Positions 17,152 through 25,866 of a stretch of DNA of 64,000 nucleotides are shown piece by piece (the stretch's first letter is position 1; every line of letters begins with the position of its first letter). The notes beneath the pieces were generated by a model, which made no database searches, was not told the DNA's origin, and saw only the letters and a program-made list of their open reading frames with translations. The stretch lies in contig CAYTNV010000017.1 in the NCBI GenBank assembly GCA_964439395.1, positions 1 to 64,000 of the forward strand. Reading direction: 5' to 3'. The position numbers were made by a program, and so were the translations under genes. Source of the DNA: JAUUSJ01 sp964439395 (GTDB lineage: Bacteria > Bacillota > Clostridia > Lachnospirales > Lachnospiraceae).

Positions 17152-17796
17152 TTAAATATAGCAACACATACTTCCTGGGCACATAAGATTACAGCAAAGC
17201 TGCATCATACAACATTGAACACAACTGCCACTTCCATACGGTGTCATACCTCCATATGGATTGCCTTTTTGCGTATACCATGTCATACCATTTTGAAGCT
17301 GATTTTGAAATTGACGATAGAGCATATTGTCTGGCTCTAATGCAACAGCATGCTCAGCATGCTCGTTTGCTATTACATTATTGCCAACTCCCATATTGGC
17401 TCTGGCACTTAAATAATACCAAAGAGCCGTTCGATTCACAATCTGATTCAAGACATTTAAAGCTTCGCTATAATAACCACTACTAATATAGTTTGTTGCA
17501 GCTTTATAATAATTGCCCTCCTGCTCATCCTCATACTCTCTCTGTGACTTTGAATAGGCTCCACCATATCCAGCATTTTGTTCGCCATATCCTGTGCCCT
17601 GACCGCCCCCACTTCGAATTTTCATGATCGTCTCATACGCCGACTGCACCTCTTTAAATTTTCTCTCAGCCTCATCCTTATTTGGATTATTAATATTGGC
17701 ATCTGGATGATATTTTTTGCTCAACCTTCGATATGCTTTCTTCACTTCTTCATCCGATGCATTCTCTGACACACCAAGTATTTTATATGGATCCAT
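17152..17796 (-). CDS. DnaJ-domain protein with cysteine-rich tail
   Basis: A 214-residue protein. Residues 1-65 are a J domain with the DnaK-stimulating HPD motif (KKYHPDANI). A Gly/Tyr-rich linker follows, then a TPR-like helical region (AATNYISSGYYSEALNVLNQI) and a cysteine-rich end (VQCCMMQLCCNLMCPGSMCC), which may bind metal or be lipid-modified. It is not DnaJ itself, because the zinc finger and substrate domains are absent. AGGAAG precedes the ATG. It is downstream of the DUF5685 gene with a 46-bp gap, so the two may form a unit. Confidence 0.85.
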   Translation of the reverse strand: MDPYKILGVSENASDEEVKKAYRRLSKKYHPDANINNPNKDEAERKFKEVQSAYETIMKIRSGGGQGTGYGEQNAGYGGAYSKSQREYEDEQEGNYYKAATNYISSGYYSEALNVLNQIVNRTALWYYLSARANMGVGNNVIANEHAEHAVALEPDNMLYRQFQNQLQNGMTWYTQKGNPYGGMTPYGSGSCVQCCMMQLCCNLMCPGSMCCYI

Positions 17797-17842
17797 CTCT
17801 CTTCCTCATTCTCCCTTTCTACTATTTATTATTTCCCATTTT

Positions 17843-18691
17843 TCATTTGGTTTTATTTTCCCTTTCTTCTCCTGTATTTCTATTTTTCACTTCCTCATAC
17901 TTTACCCATACTCCTGCATAAAGTATATTTCTTAAAAGTTCTATATTTTCCAAAATTGGCAGCTGCTCAAATACTCTCGTACACTCTGCCATCATCATAA
18001 GAAGAATTTTGCCGACTTTTTCATCAAACTTTTCTTCCCTGCTCATCTTCAAAAACGGATTATAATTTCCTTTCTCTAAATCATCGAAAAAATCATCATA
18101 GGCATCCATCAAATAAATAAATTTTCCAAGAAAAAATCCCATCATTCTCAAGCTCTGCTGCCACTCATCTTCTTTATAGATAAAAAGCTCTGCCATAATA
18201 TTTCCAAAATATCCCGCCATCTCATCGATATTTTGATTATTTTGTCTCTCACCCTCATTAATTTTTCTCATCCAATAAGATATATTTCTCAGCTTTTTTG
18301 GGTATTTCTTTTTTAAATTTTTACTTTTTTCTCTTATAAGCTCTAATAAAGCTTTTGAACGAAATTTTCTCTCATCTTGCCAGTCATCACGACATTTATA
18401 ATAAGTCATAATCGTTGACATATCCGCAATATACTGTCCAATTTCATTTTTTCGAGTAAGCTGCCTTTTAGCAGGATTTAGTCCACATCTCTCTCTGGCT
18501 GTTACCGTCTCAGGTTCATAGAGAGCTGTCAGCAAAATATAAATAAATGTCATATCATAGGACAATAAAAGTCTTGAAAAATTTCCACTACTCTTTTTTA
18601 GCTCCTTACATAAACCACAGTAATAGCTTCGATAGACATCAAATTCCTTAAATTTTATTTCCGGTTTATTTAGTATAATATATCCAAACAA
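17843..18691 (-). CDS. DUF5685 family protein
   Basis: A 282-residue protein beginning MFGYIILNKPEIKFKEFDVY with YYCGLCKEL, the signature of DUF5685 proteins found next to J-domain genes in Lachnospiraceae. It is predicted largely helical and soluble. The function is unknown. The following gene encodes a J-domain protein, which suggests a shared protein-folding or metal-related role. Confidence 0.75.
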   Translation of the reverse strand: MFGYIILNKPEIKFKEFDVYRSYYCGLCKELKKSSGNFSRLLLSYDMTFIYILLTALYEPETVTARERCGLNPAKRQLTRKNEIGQYIADMSTIMTYYKCRDDWQDERKFRSKALLELIREKSKNLKKKYPKKLRNISYWMRKINEGERQNNQNIDEMAGYFGNIMAELFIYKEDEWQQSLRMMGFFLGKFIYLMDAYDDFFDDLEKGNYNPFLKMSREEKFDEKVGKILLMMMAECTRVFEQLPILENIELLRNILYAGVWVKYEEVKNRNTGEERENKTK

Positions 18692-18778
18692 AACTTTTCT
18701 CCATTTCTCAAAATTTTTCTAATTTCTAGTATATCATATTCTCTGGAACTATTACATTCTAAATCTCTACGGAATGAA

Positions 18779-18796
18779 AAACAGCTTACGCTGTTT
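18779..18796. repeat. Short AAACAGC-TTAC-GCTGTTT hairpin
   Basis: A perfect 7-bp stem with a TTAC loop. Related hairpins occur at 34054-34071 and 60732-60751, so it may belong to a dispersed palindromic repeat family. Confidence 0.4.
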
Positions 18797-18812
18797 CAAA
18801 ACCTGTACCTAA

Positions 18813-18861
18813 TAAAAAAGAATTGCTAGTAAATCCGAGAAATTCTCTTATCTACCAGCAA
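18813..18861 (-). terminator. Terminator after zinc-ribbon membrane protein gene
   Basis: TTGCTGGTAGAT pairs with ATTTACTAGCAA and is followed by TTCTTTTTTATT on the minus strand. Confidence 0.8.
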
Positions 18862-18895
18862 CCTTTTCCACACTAGCTATAAACGAGATATCATA

Positions 18896-19288
18896 CTAGC
18901 TTCTCTTAATAAATTTTGCCCTACACTTTGGACAAGAAATCTCGATTCTTCCTTTTCCTCTTGGTACTCTCACCTTTTGTTTGCACTGCGGACATTTATA
19001 AATATGATGTGTCTTTCTCACTGCCACAGTCTGAGGGGTTCGCTTCACCTTTTGTTTCCACGCCTCAAATCTTTGAAGCTCTGCGTATCTCTTCGAAATA
19101 TTCCTAGAAAACATACGAAAATATGCCACAAAAAGAAGTATAAGTGCCATCATATCTGTGATAGAGCTTCTAAAAATAATTGTCGCTATCCATAAAACTA
19201 AGGAAGCGTAAACCATCACCTTAGATAAATCATCCATTCCATAACGTCCATACATAAAACGTCTTAATTTGTCTCTTAACTTATTCAT
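18896..19288 (-). CDS. Two-TM protein with C-terminal zinc ribbon
   Basis: A 130-residue protein with two adjacent hydrophobic helices (about residues 24-62: VMVYASLVLWIATIIF, MMALILLFVAYF) and a C-terminal zinc ribbon (CPQCKQKVRVPRGKGRIEIS, then CPKC). GGAAGG precedes the ATG. Similar small proteins occur in Lachnospiraceae, but I know of no defined function. It stands upstream of DUF5685 after a terminator. Confidence 0.7.
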   Translation of the reverse strand: MNKLRDKLRRFMYGRYGMDDLSKVMVYASLVLWIATIIFRSSITDMMALILLFVAYFRMFSRNISKRYAELQRFEAWKQKVKRTPQTVAVRKTHHIYKCPQCKQKVRVPRGKGRIEISCPKCRAKFIKRS

Positions 19289-19448
19289 GCCATCCTTCCT
19301 TCTTCATAAATACATTAAATTTTCTTAATATTCTGACTTATTCCACCTCATAAAATGATTTTCGCCTATGAACATCCAAGTTTTAATTTATAACCTATTA
19401 TATGCAATGGAGTATAACACGAAATCTTGCACAAACTGTGAACAAAAC

Positions 19449-21524
19449 TTAATTTTTATAAAAATGATGGTAATATGGAGTACTTTCCCATTCACCGCCC
19501 CATTTCCAGCCATATTTCTTGAAAATATTGTAAACCGAGTCTCCTTTCCGTATCATCGCCTTCTCAACAATCTCATCTTCATACGTCGTATCACGGTCAA
19601 AATACTGTTCTCCGTTTGAAGGTATAATCTTTTTTTCTTTTGCGGGATTTATTGTTGGATTTAGGTCAATCGCATTTCCCTTGGCATGATATCCCAATGT
19701 ATTATTTCCTGTCAAAAAAAATGCATAATCAAATGTATTATTATCTGACAGGGCAACTTTATTCATTCTTGATAACTTTTCATCGAAGACATTATCGACT
19801 GGCTTTGTAATTGGCTCAATCGAATCTTTATAATTATCGAGCAATTCCATCTTTCCAATTGGATAATCAATCTCATAAAGCTCCTGAAAAATCGCCAAAA
19901 TCTCATCTGCCAAATCAGCATTTACAATCATATGCCCAATACTATCTGCACCGTCAAAATTATGATACGGTATCGTTAAATATGAATAGTTCGAAAAATC
20001 AAATAATGACGTGTTTTCTGGCACAGTAATTCCCATCATTTCTTCACGAATTTCTGTTGGAATTTCCTGACTTACTCCAAGAGAACTTCCAATAAGATTG
20101 CTTTTGGCTTCTTCCTGCGTATCTTCTAGCTCTTCCGATATTAGCCCTTTGCTTGTTCCCTCTACATTTGCCTGAGACTGAGAATTCTGCTCTAAGCTTA
20201 CTTGATTTTCTTGAACACCTGAATTTTCTAATTCTTTTTCATTTTCTTGCGTTGAATCTATATTTTCTATCCCCTCTTCCAAAGAAACTGCCGCAGTCTG
20301 TGTTTCTATATTTTGTTCTCCCCTCTTCGATCCACTTATTTCTAATATTAGCATCATAAATGCAAAAATAAATATACAGAGTGCTCCAAAGATAATAAAT
20401 AAGAGTGTTATTTTTTCATTACGTTGTCTCGTATTCATTTTTTGACTCTCTTCATTATCCCTATTTAACGGATTGCTTTTTCGCACTAAATTTCCATTCT
20501 GTCTATGTATCTGACGATTTGTTCTCTCTTTTTCTATTTTTTGTCGCTCATCTATTCCTTGCTGCTCATATAAAGCACGATATAATGCTCTCATATTTTG
20601 CCAGCGCTCTTCTGCATTTATTTCTAATCCCTTCAAAAGGACATACTCCTTGATTGGATCCATAGAAATTCCAAGCTCTGTCGGCGTCTTTAGCGTATCC
20701 TCCATGACACGACTCATCGATTCTTCTGGCTTTCTTCCAGTGATTGCTCGGTACATAGTAGCACAGAGAGCATAAATATCTGTCCAAGGTCCCTGTCTTC
20801 CCTTTGTCTGATACTGCTCCACTGGTGCATATCCTGGTTTTAGCATAATTGACAGACTCTTATTTTCATCCGTCACATCCCGCGCCGCCCCAAAATCCAA
20901 TAATTTTACTTGTGAATTTTTCGTAATCATAATATTATCTGGGCTAATATCTCGATGAATCAATCCCTGCGCATGAACCTCAGCCAAAGATACAATAACT
21001 GGTTTCATCATAGTAAAAACCGAATCCACCTGAAGTTTCCCCCCATTTCTCCTAAGAAAATGTCCAAAATCTTCTCCCTCTATATATTCCATAACTATAT
21101 AGGCTGTTCCATTTTCCTGAAAAAAATCTTTGACTGAGACAATTCCTTGCATATCATGAAATCTTGCAAGTGTCTGTGCCTCTAATAAAAACTTTTCTCT
21201 TCCTTTTTCATAATACTCTCTTCCCTTGGAAAAGACAGAGACAGTGTCACTTCCAGTCACATTTCTAGAGACAAGACCAGATGGAAAATATTCTTTGATT
21301 GCCACCGTAATCTGTAAATTCAATTCCAAACCAATATAGGTAATTCCAAATCCACCTTCTCCGAGTGTTTTTCCCAAAATATATTTTCCGTTTAAAATGG
21401 TCTGAGGAGAAAGTTGATGTCCCATAGACTCATATTTCTCTAAATCAAACCCACAGTATGGACAGCTGCCTTTTGATGGCTTTTCCTTCATACATCCTAA
21501 ACATAATAAATTAATATCTTTCAT
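19449..21524 (-). CDS. Zinc-ribbon Ser/Thr kinase, TM helix and extracellular M15 peptidase domain
   Basis: A 691-residue fusion. Residues 8-25 are a zinc ribbon (CLGCMKEKPSKGSCPYCGF). Residues about 45-310 are a Hanks-type kinase with all key motifs: LGEGGFG, VAIKEY, HRDISPDN, DFGAA and an APVEQY-type APE region. A TM helix lies near 375-395 (LLFIIFGALCIFIFAFMML). After a Ser/Thr/Glu-rich linker, residues about 515-691 resemble M15 (VanY-like) metallopeptidases: HMIVNADLADEI, LGYHAKGNAIDLNP (zinc His and Asp) and WKWGGEW..YYHHF (zinc His). M15 enzymes cut peptidoglycan stem peptides. The topology suggests an outside cell-wall enzyme or sensor coupled to an inside kinase. Confidence 0.85.
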   Translation of the reverse strand: MKDINLLCLGCMKEKPSKGSCPYCGFDLEKYESMGHQLSPQTILNGKYILGKTLGEGGFGITYIGLELNLQITVAIKEYFPSGLVSRNVTGSDTVSVFSKGREYYEKGREKFLLEAQTLARFHDMQGIVSVKDFFQENGTAYIVMEYIEGEDFGHFLRRNGGKLQVDSVFTMMKPVIVSLAEVHAQGLIHRDISPDNIMITKNSQVKLLDFGAARDVTDENKSLSIMLKPGYAPVEQYQTKGRQGPWTDIYALCATMYRAITGRKPEESMSRVMEDTLKTPTELGISMDPIKEYVLLKGLEINAEERWQNMRALYRALYEQQGIDERQKIEKERTNRQIHRQNGNLVRKSNPLNRDNEESQKMNTRQRNEKITLLFIIFGALCIFIFAFMMLILEISGSKRGEQNIETQTAAVSLEEGIENIDSTQENEKELENSGVQENQVSLEQNSQSQANVEGTSKGLISEELEDTQEEAKSNLIGSSLGVSQEIPTEIREEMMGITVPENTSLFDFSNYSYLTIPYHNFDGADSIGHMIVNADLADEILAIFQELYEIDYPIGKMELLDNYKDSIEPITKPVDNVFDEKLSRMNKVALSDNNTFDYAFFLTGNNTLGYHAKGNAIDLNPTINPAKEKKIIPSNGEQYFDRDTTYEDEIVEKAMIRKGDSVYNIFKKYGWKWGGEWESTPYYHHFYKN

Positions 21525-21906
21525 TATTCTCCTCTCGTTTTTATTAACTAATTGAATATCTCAAATCCATTTCACTATTAAATTTTATAACGGAATATAC
21601 ACTCTATAACTTAATGAAAAAAATTTCCATTCATTATTTTATATTCCAATCATTTAAAATGATAGATTTCTTCGACTTAGTTCAATCTAATTTATTCATA
21701 TAAATATTTTTATTATAACACGGTACGAAAAAAGATGCTATCTAAGATTTCTATACCTTATCAAATAGTAAAACATTATTGATAAGATACAGTTTTTCTC
21801 AAATAGCATCTTTCTATTGCATATATATTTCAAAAATGGTCTGTAAAATACACCTCTGTCATAGGCAAACTTCTGTTATCCGTGTGATAAAAACATTTTT
21901 ACTTAT
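21525..21906. other. 382-bp intergenic region between kinase-M15 gene and bioB
   Basis: It holds the kinase-gene promoter region and the long bioB terminator hairpin. No gene is seen. Confidence 0.5.
21727..21811 (-). terminator. bioB terminator (long hairpin)
   Basis: AGATGCTAT and ATAGCATCT close a branched hairpin with an inner TTATCAATAATG-type stem. TTTTTT follows on the minus strand. Confidence 0.75.
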
Positions 21907-22875
21907 TTACAATTTCACCTCATATCCAAGTTTCCCGAGCAGTTTCATATCTGTCTCCACATTAATTCCCGCTGTCGTAAGCATATCTCCGCTAATGGTG
22001 GCATTTGCCCCACTCTTAAAACATTTCTCTCCTTTGTCCCCAACTAAACCTCTTCCACCTGCCAGACGAATATTTCCATCTGGAATAATAAAGCGAAATA
22101 TTGCGACAATCCGACATAACTCATCATTTGTCAATATACGGTTCTTTTCATAAGGAGTGCCAGGAATTGGATTTAATAAATTTACAGGAATGGATTTTAC
22201 CCCAAGTTCTCTCGCCGTAAATACCATATCAATACGGTCTTCCATCGTCTCACCAAGTCCCATAATTCCACCGGAACAGACAGTAAGTCCCGCCCTCTTT
22301 GCCGCCTTTAGCGTCTTAATCTTTTCATCATAAGTATGAGTGGAGCAGACTTGTGGGAAATATCTTCTAGAAGTCTCCAAATTACAATGTACTCTAGATG
22401 CCCCTGCTGCCTTAATTTTTCTAAACTGTTCCTCATCCAACAACCCAAAAGAGACACAGACTTCTATTCCCACCTCCTTACGAACTACTTTAATACTTTG
22501 ACATACCTTATCTACCTCTTTATTTGAAAGCCTTCTTCCACTTGTAACAATCGAATATCTCAACACACCCTGTTCTTTATTTTTTCTCGCCTCCATAACA
22601 ATTTCTTCTGTATCTAATAAAGGATACGTCTCCACACAGGACGTTGTATAATAGGCACTCTGAGCACAGTACTTACAGTCCTCTGAACATTTACCACATT
22701 TTCCGTTAATAATCGTGCACATATCAAACTGATTTCCACAAAAATAGGATCGAATCTCATCTGCTGCCTTTGTCAACTCCCCTAACGGACTATCTATAAG
22801 CTGCATTACCTCATCTTTCTCCAATAATTGTCCTAAATAAATTTTTGCTTTTAAACTTTCTATTATCATGCTCAT
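21907..22875 (-). CDS. bioB: Biotin synthase
   Basis: A 322-residue radical SAM enzyme that inserts sulfur into dethiobiotin. The SAM cluster motif is CSEDCKYCAQS, and downstream family motifs such as VCSGGIMGLGE and NLLNPIPGTP are present, as is the RLAGGR region with the Arg of the second cluster. GGAAAG precedes the ATG. No other biotin gene is adjacent. Two BirA-like palindromes lie just upstream, so control by biotin is likely. Confidence 0.95.
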   Translation of the reverse strand: MSMIIESLKAKIYLGQLLEKDEVMQLIDSPLGELTKAADEIRSYFCGNQFDMCTIINGKCGKCSEDCKYCAQSAYYTTSCVETYPLLDTEEIVMEARKNKEQGVLRYSIVTSGRRLSNKEVDKVCQSIKVVRKEVGIEVCVSFGLLDEEQFRKIKAAGASRVHCNLETSRRYFPQVCSTHTYDEKIKTLKAAKRAGLTVCSGGIMGLGETMEDRIDMVFTARELGVKSIPVNLLNPIPGTPYEKNRILTNDELCRIVAIFRFIIPDGNIRLAGGRGLVGDKGEKCFKSGANATISGDMLTTAGINVETDMKLLGKLGYEVKL

Positions 22876-22934
22876 ATTCTTTCCTACTTTCTTAATTTAT
22901 CATGATAAATCGCATAATTAAAAAATAATATTTA

Positions 22935-22963
22935 TGTCAACTCATTATTATTTTTAGTTCACA
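22935..22963. promoter_or_regulatory. BirA-like operator 1 upstream of bioB
   Basis: TGTCAACT-N13-AGTTCACA, one mismatch from a perfect palindrome. The minus-strand reading contains TTGACA, so the site would overlap the -35 of a bioB promoter. Biotin repressor sites in Firmicutes have similar half-sites and spacing; this is inferred. Confidence 0.5.
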
Positions 22964-22992
22964 TTTTAAAGTATAACAAGGAGTAAAAAAAA

Positions 22993-23021
22993 TGTCAACT
23001 TATTAATAAAATAAGTTGACA
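22993..23021. promoter_or_regulatory. BirA-like operator 2 / rubredoxin-gene terminator
   Basis: TGTCAACT-N13-AGTTGACA is a perfect palindrome with the same spacing as the site at 22935, centred 58 bp from it. The same sequence forms a strong stem followed by TTTTTTTT on the minus strand 15 bp after the rubredoxin gene. It may serve both as terminator and operator. Confidence 0.6.
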
Positions 23022-23035
23022 TTTTTATATTTTAT

Positions 23036-23653
23036 TTAAGCAGTCACTTTCTCAAAATCGGAGGCTGGATGCTTACATAGTGGACAGACAAAATCAGAAG
23101 GAAGCTCCTCTCCCTCATAGATATATCCACAAATAGTGCAGCGCCATACCGTTTTTCCACCAGTATTTGGCTTCTCAGGCTGAGGTTTGATAGAAGACTG
23201 ATAATAACTATAAGTTGCGGAAGGTACAGATGATAATACTTCCATATCATCCACAGAAGCGATAAACATCGTATGTGTTCCAAGATCAATCTCCTGCTCC
23301 ACTGTCGCACTAATATAACCGTTCGTACCAGCTGTTACATAGTAGAGATTATTTGCACTGCGCTTACAATCTTCATAACCATTAAATTTGTCTACTGTTC
23401 GTCCTGACTGAAATCCAAAATGTTTGAACGTATCAAAGCTGGCCTCCTCACTCAAAATAGAAATATTAAACTTTCCACTTTGCTTCACTAAGTCATGAGT
23501 GAAGTTTGCCTTATTGACCGCAATACTAATTCTGTTAGGTTCAGAAGTCACCTGACTTGCCGTATTAATAATACAGCCACTGTCCTTGCCATCATAACAA
23601 GATGTCAAAACAAATAGGCCGTAGGTTAGTTTGTACATTGTCTTATTATCCAT
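23036..23653 (-). CDS. High-molecular-weight rubredoxin (flavin reductase-like domain plus rubredoxin)
   Basis: A 205-residue protein. Residues 1-150 are a flavin reductase-like FMN-binding domain (GCIINTASQVTSEPNRISIA). Residues about 165-205 are a rubredoxin with both Cys pairs (CTICGYIYEG and CPLCKHPASDF). This is the Hrb architecture, which in acetogens passes electrons from NAD(P)H to flavodiiron proteins for oxygen and NO removal. It is co-oriented with the SDR gene (21-bp gap) and the PerR-like gene. Confidence 0.9.
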   Translation of the reverse strand: MDNKTMYKLTYGLFVLTSCYDGKDSGCIINTASQVTSEPNRISIAVNKANFTHDLVKQSGKFNISILSEEASFDTFKHFGFQSGRTVDKFNGYEDCKRSANNLYYVTAGTNGYISATVEQEIDLGTHTMFIASVDDMEVLSSVPSATYSYYQSSIKPQPEKPNTGGKTVWRCTICGYIYEGEELPSDFVCPLCKHPASDFEKVTA

Positions 23654-23674
23654 AATTCAAATTCATCCTCCTTT

Positions 23675-24412
23675 TTAACTTATAGCTGCACCATCTACAC
23701 GAAGAATAGCTCCAGTCACATAGCTGCCTAAATCACTTGCTAAATATAAATATGCATTGGCAATATCCTCTGGCTCTCCAGGACGACCAAGCGGAATTCC
23801 AGCAGAAATTCTATCGACCATTTCCTTTGGCAATGCTGCCACCATATCCGTCTTCGTTACACCAGGGGCAACCGCATTGACACGAATTTTATCCTTCGCA
23901 AGCTCTCTGGCAAGAGATACTGTCAATCCATTTACGGCAAATTTTGTGGCAGGATAACCACATCCAGAAGGTTGACCGTACTTACTCACCATGGAACTAG
24001 TGTTAATAATAACACCTCCCCCTTGCTCTTTCATAATTCTTGCTGCTGCCTGTGAGCAGATAAATACCGCCTTTAAATTTATATCCAAAATTTTGGAAAA
24101 TTCATCTACTGTATAATCGTAAATGCTCGTTCTAGAAGATATTCCCGCATTATTAGCTAAAATATCCACCGCTCCAAACTTTTCCTTTACTGCTAAAAAG
24201 GCTTCTGCCACGGCTTTAGAGTCACAAAGGTCTGGCCAGATTCCTATAATACGTCCCTCATATTCTGGAAGCTGAGCCAATGCTTTTTCTACAGTTTCCT
24301 GTCTGGATCCAGCGATAGCCACATTTGCTCCGTTCTCCAAATACTTCTTGACAATGGAAAATCCAATCCCCCTCGTTCCGCCAGTGACAATAGCTGTTTT
24401 GCCTTTCACCAT
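23675..24412 (-). CDS. Short-chain dehydrogenase/reductase
   Basis: A 245-residue classical SDR. It has the NAD(P) motif TGGTRGIG, NNAG, the catalytic Ser (NTSSMVS) and Tyr-x3-Lys (YPATK), and a C-terminal GAILRVDGA end. It resembles FabG-type 3-oxoacyl reductases, but its place between a rubredoxin and a PerR-like regulator suggests a stress-linked or secondary role. The substrate is unknown. Good ribosome site (GGAGG) before the ATG. Confidence 0.85.
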   Translation of the reverse strand: MVKGKTAIVTGGTRGIGFSIVKKYLENGANVAIAGSRQETVEKALAQLPEYEGRIIGIWPDLCDSKAVAEAFLAVKEKFGAVDILANNAGISSRTSIYDYTVDEFSKILDINLKAVFICSQAAARIMKEQGGGVIINTSSMVSKYGQPSGCGYPATKFAVNGLTVSLARELAKDKIRVNAVAPGVTKTDMVAALPKEMVDRISAGIPLGRPGEPEDIANAYLYLASDLGSYVTGAILRVDGAAIS

Positions 24413-24426
24413 ATCGATTCCCTCCT

Positions 24427-24795
24427 TTATTTATTATTATTTTTTCTACACTCAGAACAAAGATTAAAAACCTTTAAGTCGTAGAATAGAAATTCTTCTC
24501 CCAACTGTTTGTATAAGGATGCCGTCAAATCTTCAAGTGAAATATCCACAAGCTTTCCACATTCCTTGCATACAAGATGATCGTGTTTTTTTATCCGGTC
24601 GTAGCGATCTGGCATTCCCTCAATCGATACTTTACGAATCAGTTCATTTTCCCATAGTTTATTGATATTATTATATACTGTTGCGAGAACCACTTTTGGA
24701 TATTTCTTCCTCAAATTTTCAAATACTTGCTCCACAGTTAGATGCTCAGCGGAAGTATTGATTATATTATATATTTCTTTTTCATATTTCGTCAT
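24427..24795 (-). CDS. Fur/PerR-family transcriptional regulator
   Basis: A 122-residue Fur-family repressor. The N-terminal winged helix includes VVLATVYNNINKL, the family's recognition helix region. The dimerisation part has HDHLVCKECGKLVDI and CSECRK, giving the Cys4 structural zinc site. The pattern fits PerR (peroxide sensor) better than Fur. The ATG at 24795 is chosen because GGAGGG lies seven bases upstream. Two PerR-box-like palindromes sit just before the gene, so it probably represses its own operon together with the SDR and rubredoxin genes. Confidence 0.85.
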   Translation of the reverse strand: MTKYEKEIYNIINTSAEHLTVEQVFENLRKKYPKVVLATVYNNINKLWENELIRKVSIEGMPDRYDRIKKHDHLVCKECGKLVDISLEDLTASLYKQLGEEFLFYDLKVFNLCSECRKNNNK

Positions 24796-24818
24796 AACCA
24801 ATCCCTCCTCTTTTATTT

Positions 24819-24833
24819 TTAGAATAATTCTAA
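24819..24833. promoter_or_regulatory. PerR-like box 1
   Basis: TTAGAATAATTCTAA is a perfect 7-1-7 palindrome, matching the PerR box type, 23 bp before the regulator start codon. Confidence 0.75.
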
Positions 24834-24838
24834 TTTTA

Positions 24839-24853
24839 TTATAATCGTTCTAA
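24839..24853. promoter_or_regulatory. PerR-like box 2
   Basis: TTATAATCGTTCTAA is a near-palindromic second 7-1-7 site whose centre is 20 bp from the first, so two dimers could bind on the same DNA face. Confidence 0.6.
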
Positions 24854-24894
24854 TTTTATTTGTCAACATATATATACGTCCTAATACAATTATT

Positions 24895-24926
24895 AAAAAG
24901 CCTGATCATCTATGACCAAGCTTTTT
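24895..24926. terminator. Bidirectional terminator after SH3b gene
   Basis: AAAAAGCCTGATCAT and ATGACCAAGCTTTTT form a stem with tracts of A and T on either side. It lies 3' of the SH3b gene at 24982. Confidence 0.75.
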
Positions 24927-24981
24927 CTATACTTTTATAAATTTTTACGGAAATTATTAAATGATTCTTGCTAGATCCCAG

Positions 24982-25815
24982 TTATGTCCAATATGGCTCA
25001 AACACTCGTATACATTCATTATCCTCAAATGTTGCAACTACATAAATTCCTTCAGAATAACATTCTAATCTATTCAATCGTTTTATAAATTTTTTCTTTG
25101 AAACTTTTTCTGATTCAAAATATCCATTATCAAAAGAATTATCTGTTTTACAATAATATTTTATTTTATCTGAAAGTTTTATCTTTTTTTCCTTTCCCTG
25201 TATTTCTGGAACATTAGGGTCAAGTATACAATTATAATAATATATATATCTTCCTTGTATATCTGTCACACAAATAAGTTTTTCCTTTAAACCATCATCT
25301 GACTGCAATGTATCTAAATACTGAGATAGGGCATAACCAGTCGTTCCATTATAATTTATTTTATAAAACCCATTGTTCGCTGAAGCTAAATACTCACACG
25401 ATGCTCCTAGCGGTATCTCTTTTAGTTTCTTTGCTGATGTACTTGCTGAAGCACGAAGGGAAATCCATTCATCACAACCCACTACAAATAAAAGCTCTGC
25501 CCCTTCTTCCACTGAAACAATCTGATCCTTCTCTTTACTCAAATACTGAGATAGAGCATAGCCCACTGTTCCATTATAACGCACTTTATAAAATCCATTG
25601 CTCGCTGTTCCTAAATATTCACAAGATGCTCCTAATGGTATCTCTTTTAACTTACTCGCTGATGTACTTGCTGAGGAGCGAAGAGAAATCCATTCCTCGC
25701 AATCCACTACATACAAAATCTCCGTTGATACCGCCTGGACTTTTTCCTGATACCCATTAATTCCAAGGAAAACAAATAATAACGCTATGAACAATAATCT
25801 TTTTCTTTTTTTCAT
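24982..25815 (-). CDS. Secreted protein with two SH3b repeats
   Basis: A 277-residue protein with a Sec signal peptide (MKKRKRLLFIALLFVFLGIN, cleavage likely near QAVS). Two nearly identical bacterial SH3 domains follow (about 33-95 and 107-170), each with EWISLR, KEIPLGASCEYL and TGYALSQYL. The C-terminal 100 residues (KLICVTDIQGRYIYYYN...) are not recognised. SH3b domains bind cell-wall peptides. It lies 50 bp after the membrane kinase gene. The repeats are so alike that recent duplication is likely. Confidence 0.85.
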   Translation of the reverse strand: MKKRKRLLFIALLFVFLGINGYQEKVQAVSTEILYVVDCEEWISLRSSASTSASKLKEIPLGASCEYLGTASNGFYKVRYNGTVGYALSQYLSKEKDQIVSVEEGAELLFVVGCDEWISLRASASTSAKKLKEIPLGASCEYLASANNGFYKINYNGTTGYALSQYLDTLQSDDGLKEKLICVTDIQGRYIYYYNCILDPNVPEIQGKEKKIKLSDKIKYYCKTDNSFDNGYFESEKVSKKKFIKRLNRLECYSEGIYVVATFEDNECIRVFEPYWT

Positions 25816-25866
25816 AATTTTTCTCCTTTCATATACCTCTTATTTTATATCATTAATTTACTATTT

